Shown here piece after piece: positions 60,655 to 64,000 of a DNA stretch of 64,000 bases (its first letter is position 1; each line of letters begins with the position of its first letter). Made by a program: the position numbers and the translations under genes. Location: positions 1-64,000 of the forward strand of contig JANWWS010000012.1 of the NCBI GenBank assembly GCA_025055765.1, in the 5' to 3' direction. This DNA is from Leptospiraceae bacterium. GTDB lineage: Bacteria > Spirochaetota > Leptospiria > Turneriellales > Turneriellaceae. A model generated the notes under the pieces. It ran no database searches. It had not been told where the DNA came from and saw only the letters and a program-made list of their open reading frames with translations.

Positions 60655-61540
60655 GGGTGAAGGAAAGCTGGCGCAGTTTTTTCTCAAGTTTGTCTGCCTC
60701 TTGTTCACCCCATTCGCTTCGGATTTTTCCAGATTGGCTATAAGCAGAATAAAGAGAGCCTAGATAAAAACCTGTCGAAATAGTTGTAAAAATACCCGCC
60801 TGTACATAGCTTTGGGTGCGGAATCCATCGTAGGCAAGAAATCCCGTAGCCCCCACAATAAGAAAGACCACAAGGGCATTATCCCATTGCCCGAGATAAA
60901 GGTGACCTGCACCAGGAAACACAACGGCCCAAAACATGGCCCACAGACGGGAAGGTGGTGTTTTTTGCAAAAGCTCATTTACCGTACTTTCGGCATCAAC
61001 TAAAAAGTCCTTTTTTTCTTTTTGCTCACAGACCCTTTCTGTTCTTTGAAAAATCTCGCGGGCTTGAGTGAAATTTTTGCTGCGCAAGGCACTCATACCT
61101 GCATAGATCCCATAGTCGACCGCTTGCGAGGAACTTTCGCTTAGCCAAAGCTCCGAAAAAAGATCCCTGGCAGGAATGTAGTCACCATGGCCGTAGAAGC
61201 TAAATGCTAAATAGTGGCGCGCAAGGTAAGAAAGCTTTTCATCTTTACTTTCAGTAAGGGGTATCAGGTATTCCTTAGCTTGCGCATAGCGCTCCCCTAG
61301 ATAATAAGCACGCCCAATTTGCAATAAAACCCATTCTCGTTTAGGATAGTCGGGAAAAAAATAAAGAACTCTTTTGTATTCTCCTATTGCTCGATAGAAA
61401 TCTTTTTCTTGAGCCAAGTGATCCGCATATTCTAACAAGGGACGTGGATCTTTGCCGTAGGGATTTTGGCCTAGAAGTAGCTTAGTTGAGAATATCAGTA
61501 AAAAAAATAAACGAACCTCAGTATATTTGAGGAGGATCAT
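60632..61540 (-). CDS. Exported TPR protein with C-terminal DUF5683-like membrane region
   Basis: A 302-residue protein. A signal peptide (ILLKYTEVRLFFLLIFSTKLLLG) is followed by about four TPR-like helical repeats (FYRAIGEYKRVLYFFPDYP, GERYAQAKEYLIPL, GDYIPARDLFSELW). Near residue 220, WAVVFPGAGHLYLGQW starts a block of two or three membrane helices typical of the DUF5683/TM2-like class. I chose ATG 61540; ATG 61564 is possible. It overlaps the yidD stop, so the two are coupled. Likely envelope assembly or scaffolding role. Confidence 0.65.
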   Translation of the reverse strand: MILLKYTEVRLFFLLIFSTKLLLGQNPYGKDPRPLLEYADHLAQEKDFYRAIGEYKRVLYFFPDYPKREWVLLQIGRAYYLGERYAQAKEYLIPLTESKDEKLSYLARHYLAFSFYGHGDYIPARDLFSELWLSESSSQAVDYGIYAGMSALRSKNFTQAREIFQRTERVCEQKEKKDFLVDAESTVNELLQKTPPSRLWAMFWAVVFPGAGHLYLGQWDNALVVFLIVGATGFLAYDGFRTQSYVQAGIFTTISTGFYLGSLYSAYSQSGKIRSEWGEQEADKLEKKLRQLSFTLSYRLSY

Positions 61541-61895
61541 ACGGTCTTTCTTTTTGACCTTCATGGCAGCGCATTAGCCGATCTAGACTCATGAGAATCC
61601 CAAGCAAGGCACCATACTTTTTTATGGCCTCATAGGCATAGGTTGAGCAGGAAGGCTTATAATGGCAGCGGCTGGCATCCAGGGGGCTCAAATATTTCTG
61701 GTAAAACCTTAAAAAAATATATAAAACACTCTGTGCTTCTTGGCTTGCTCTTACTCCTACAAAAAGCTCATTTGTAAGTGGATCTTTTCTACTTATAGAC
61801 CAGGGCTCCTCTCCCCAAGAGAGGGGGGTAACCATAAGAAAAACAACCAATATTCGCGCCGAGCTACAAAAGCGGTATATCCACGGCAACAGCAC
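61518..61895 (-). CDS. yidD: YidD-family membrane insertion factor with N-terminal signal-like extension
   Basis: A 125-residue protein. Its second half is a complete YidD domain: FLRFYQKYLSPLDASRCHYK with PSCSTYAYEAIKKYG and MRCHEG, including the conserved Cys residues. YidD assists YidC insertion of membrane proteins. Normally it is about 70-90 residues, soluble and amphipathic; here about 55 extra N-terminal residues include RILVVFLMVTPLSWG, like a signal peptide. The start is GTG 61895, inside the end of the barrel gene. It lies away from the usual rpmH-rnpA-yidC locus. Confidence 0.82.
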   Translation of the reverse strand: MLLPWIYRFCSSARILVVFLMVTPLSWGEEPWSISRKDPLTNELFVGVRASQEAQSVLYIFLRFYQKYLSPLDASRCHYKPSCSTYAYEAIKKYGALLGILMSLDRLMRCHEGQKERPYDPPQIY

Positions 61896-62994
61896 CGTAA
61901 AACTCCCCTGAAGTTCGCATCACATTTTCATAGCCCTGCCGCGCGGTAAACACAGGGGAATAACGCAAAAGCCGCCGGGGGGATTTTGGGTTATGCCGCC
62001 AGAGGTGATACTCATAGCCAACGGAAACATATATATAGCTTATAACATAAATATCAATTCCGGTATCAAAGACGTGTTCTTCTTCGTTAAAGGTATGGTT
62101 TCTCAAAGAACGAGCAAGGTGGGAAACGAATGGATAGTAGTAATGGCTGCGCAACCTTACTCTCGGATGAAATTGAAAGTACTGGCGCAATACTAAGGCA
62201 AAAGTAGCGTTTGTATTATCATCTCGATTCTCCAGCATACGCTCGGGGTCGGAGTAATCAGAGTAATAGAAAGCCCGCATGGAAACCCCAAGCGATCCAT
62301 CGTACCACCGAAAGGAAGATCCGAAATTCAACAAGAAGTTTAAGGGTGTGAGATGGTAGTAATTGTTAAAATAAAACATACTTACTCTTGCCGCTCTGCC
62401 ACCATAGCGAATACGCATGCTCGTGGTAATCCCATCTTTGAGCCCAGCCCCATTATTTGCATTCGGGTCGTAGCTTATTATTTGAAAACCGTTTACTTCT
62501 TGGGTCGCCCCCAAATCCACAATATACGTTTGCGACCCCAAATTCGTCGATTGGTACTTATAGACAGTTGGTTGGCTTGAATCTTCTTCTTGCGCGAAGG
62601 TGCGAAAGCCAAATTCCATGTCCGTAAATAATCCCCGATTGGAACGATAGTAAATAAATCCTGTCTCTTTGTTGTTGTCATGAAAGCCTGTTTCATCACG
62701 CCCAATACGTACTGCCACCTCCCCTCCAATCATAAACCAGGGATAGGCGAGACTGTAGCGGCGCTCGTCCTGTGTGGCAGGGTTTCGTATTACGGTTTCA
62801 AAATTATAGAGACCATAGCTAAGCCGAATGGTAATGCTCCCTAAAGTGCGATCACCCGTGATCGCCATTTCCTCCTTTTTTGCTTCTTCTTCTTGCGCTA
62901 TAAGCGGGTGGCTGAAGAGCATCAGGAAGGCTGAGATATAAAATCTCCATTTGGCAAAGACAACTCCTGGTGGTGATCCGATATCTACTCTCAT
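61864..62994 (-). CDS. Outer membrane beta-barrel protein
   Basis: A 376-residue exported protein. Residues 17-34 (FYISAFLMLFSHPLIA) form a signal peptide with a long n-region. The mature part has alternating amphipathic strands rich in Tyr and Phe (YLAYPWFMIGGEVAVRIG-like, FYYSDYSDPERM, YIYVSVGYEYHLW) and ends AVAVDIPLL. Loops carry asparagine and acidic residues. No known porin family is recognised. ATGA overlap with the preceding lipoprotein suggests coupled translation. Confidence 0.65.
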   Translation of the reverse strand: MRVDIGSPPGVVFAKWRFYISAFLMLFSHPLIAQEEEAKKEEMAITGDRTLGSITIRLSYGLYNFETVIRNPATQDERRYSLAYPWFMIGGEVAVRIGRDETGFHDNNKETGFIYYRSNRGLFTDMEFGFRTFAQEEDSSQPTVYKYQSTNLGSQTYIVDLGATQEVNGFQIISYDPNANNGAGLKDGITTSMRIRYGGRAARVSMFYFNNYYHLTPLNFLLNFGSSFRWYDGSLGVSMRAFYYSDYSDPERMLENRDDNTNATFALVLRQYFQFHPRVRLRSHYYYPFVSHLARSLRNHTFNEEEHVFDTGIDIYVISYIYVSVGYEYHLWRHNPKSPRRLLRYSPVFTARQGYENVMRTSGEFYGAVAVDIPLL

Positions 62995-63470
62995 GGTTCA
63001 AACACCACCACATTTGAGTGCAGGATTCCACTCTTTTTCTCTGCAGGGTAATTATAATTTAGCGACAAAATATAACTCCTCGTACCAGGGCTAAGCACAC
63101 CTAAATCCCACTCGCCTGCATAAGAATTATTCTTTGCTGTTATAAAGGTCAAAATTTGCGTAAACCCAGGGGGTACTTGGTTTTGTCGAATCGCCTCAAT
63201 ATCTTGTATTGTCGGTTTTCCTAAGCGGCTACGTAAAGCGGAGGTGGGAGAAATGGCGAAGTCCGCCGATTTTAACTCCCCCTTCTTTTCATGAAAGACA
63301 TTACTCCAGCCTATTACATAGCGTCCATCGGATGTTGGCCTTGGCGGGGCCAACACAATGCGAAAATCCCCATCGTCGTAAAGGGTGTCGAGAGGATTCA
63401 CATGAGGCTCCTCAATATAGGCTGCACAGCCAACCAAGAATAACCCAATAAAAAACACATGGCCTTTCAT
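62991..63470 (-). CDS. Hypothetical lipoprotein
   Basis: A 159-residue lipoprotein (MKGHVFFIGLFLVGC, lipobox LVGC, Cys15). The rest is beta-rich: FRIVLAPPRPTSDGRYVIGW, LTFITAKNNSYAGEWDLGVL and TRSYILSLNYNYPAE. No known domain. It lies three bases after the edge gene and four bases overlap the barrel gene, so the three are one operon and may form an outer membrane complex. Confidence 0.65.
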   Translation of the reverse strand: MKGHVFFIGLFLVGCAAYIEEPHVNPLDTLYDDGDFRIVLAPPRPTSDGRYVIGWSNVFHEKKGELKSADFAISPTSALRSRLGKPTIQDIEAIRQNQVPPGFTQILTFITAKNNSYAGEWDLGVLSPGTRSYILSLNYNYPAEKKSGILHSNVVVFEP

Positions 63471-63473
63471 AAT

Positions 63474-64000
63474 TCACCATTCTGGGCGAGTATACTCCAT
63501 CATAAATTTCTGAAAAAAGCTATACTGCCTCTCAAAGGGGAAATTCTGGAAATAGCGTTTGTGCACAGCATCGAGCAATTTATCAGCTCGCTCTCGGTCT
63601 TCAAAGGCCTCCCATACAGAATATGCCCATGTGCTAAAGCCCAAAATATACATGGTATTTGCCACGTTGCGGTGCTCCCGCAGCATTTTATATCTTCTCT
63701 CTGCCTCCTCGGTGGTCATAGCATTTTCATAGGCTCGCCTCTCATCCGCAATTTTGGTTTGGCGTAAGTAACCATACCCCAGAGAGCCGTAAGTAGTTAA
63801 AAACATAGCAGATCCAGCAAAATAGCTGCGGTTAAAGAACTGACCCCAGCCTGAAAGGACTAGACTTCGAATACAGGCTGCCTCCGCTGTCTTCATTATT
63901 TCTTGGGCAAAAAAATCAAGGTCTAAAAAGCTCACAGTTATCTCGCAATCCACAATGGCTACATAATAGGGGCTAAAATCTATGCCGTGATCGTAGGTTA
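63474..64000 (-). CDS. Partial gene: DUF5683-like membrane protein (5' end outside window)
   Basis: The minus-strand frame is open to the right edge (at least 175 codons). The part before the GTG at 63953 reads TYDHGIDFSPYYVAIVDCEI and is coding-like, so the true start lies outside. Near the middle, RSLVLSGWGQFFNRSYFAG begins two membrane helices in the style of DUF5683, followed by a charged helical tail (EEAERRYKMLREHRN) and another hydrophobic stretch. It resembles the C-terminal part of the TPR protein at 60632. First visible gene of the envelope operon. Confidence 0.6.
   Translation of the reverse strand, partial: TYDHGIDFSPYYVAIVDCEITVSFLDLDFFAQEIMKTAEAACIRSLVLSGWGQFFNRSYFAGSAMFLTTYGSLGYGYLRQTKIADERRAYENAMTTEEAERRYKMLREHRNVANTMYILGFSTWAYSVWEAFEDRERADKLLDAVHKRYFQNFPFERQYSFFQKFMMEYTRPEW

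Noticed and set aside
1-64000. CRISPR arrays, prophage or integrative element
   Set aside because: No regular direct repeats with spacers, integrase or phage structural genes were seen; only the IS66 relic indicates mobility.

Overview
The window reads as a chromosomal segment of a compact, diderm (Gram-negative-type) bacterium. Evidence for an outer membrane is abundant: a TonB-dependent receptor, a TonB, porin-like barrels, many lipoproteins, an MCE/MlaD protein, an ADP-heptose pathway enzyme and a family-9 heptosyltransferase. The mixture (MqnD futalosine menaquinone synthesis, a FecR lipoprotein, a PhaR-type regulator without PHA genes, PD40/OmpA proteins, SH3b and TPR envelope proteins) resembles leptospira-like spirochaetes. 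I infer that affiliation from gene content only; there is no rRNA here to settle it.

Layout. 1-1758: edge of a small ribbon-helix-helix-like gene on the minus strand, then a gene-poor stretch holding a decayed IS66 transposase. 1759-5753: fatty-acid hydroxylase, nitrilase-family amidase, heptosyltransferase, trigger factor. 5852-12955: DAHP synthase, then a tight plus-strand run of a coiled-coil protein, a PgpH-type c-di-AMP phosphodiesterase, a site-2 protease, a metallophosphoesterase and a nucleotidyltransferase. 12937-19577: lysA, a truncated histidine kinase, manA with a secreted repeat protein, a queuosine-precursor transporter, trpB. 19579-24381: minus operon with lipoprotein, FecR lipoprotein, mqnD, pyrE, malQ. 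24485-35605: GCS2 ligase, CYTH protein, aminotransferase, an MCE system with a degenerate ATPase, SH3b protein, PhaR, UMF1 transporter, xseA, a GmhB/HldE-C fusion and a fructosamine-kinase-like protein.

35793-40945 is the most coherent accessory system. A clear cobalamin-riboswitch aptamer lies on the minus strand ahead of a surface lipoprotein, a BtuB-like receptor, a beta-propeller lipoprotein (reminiscent of BtuG), a dedicated TonB and an exported MsrA, all overlapping or nearly abutting. It looks like a vitamin B12 capture and import operon with methionine-sulfoxide repair attached.

41022-50368: nitronate monooxygenase, fatty-acid desaturase, then a NarX/NarL-type two-component system flanked by two 92-residue secreted paralogues that resemble DUF4156/RcsF proteins, a porin, argB, another outer-membrane protein and mgtE. 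50369-51395 is about 1 kb without a convincing gene but with hairpins and two tiny ORFs that have strong ribosome binding sites. 51396-60654: thioesterase, tRNA-Leu(CAA), mutL, purM, rlpA, nhaA, a PD40-OmpA protein and an acyl-CoA thioesterase. 60632-64000: a minus-strand envelope operon with YidD inside it, running off the right edge.

Genes are packed very tightly. Several convergent pairs share a single four-base stop overlap, and same-strand genes often overlap by 1-30 bases, so translational coupling is probably common. Many starts are GTG or TTG; starts were chosen from Shine-Dalgarno position and family boundaries where possible.
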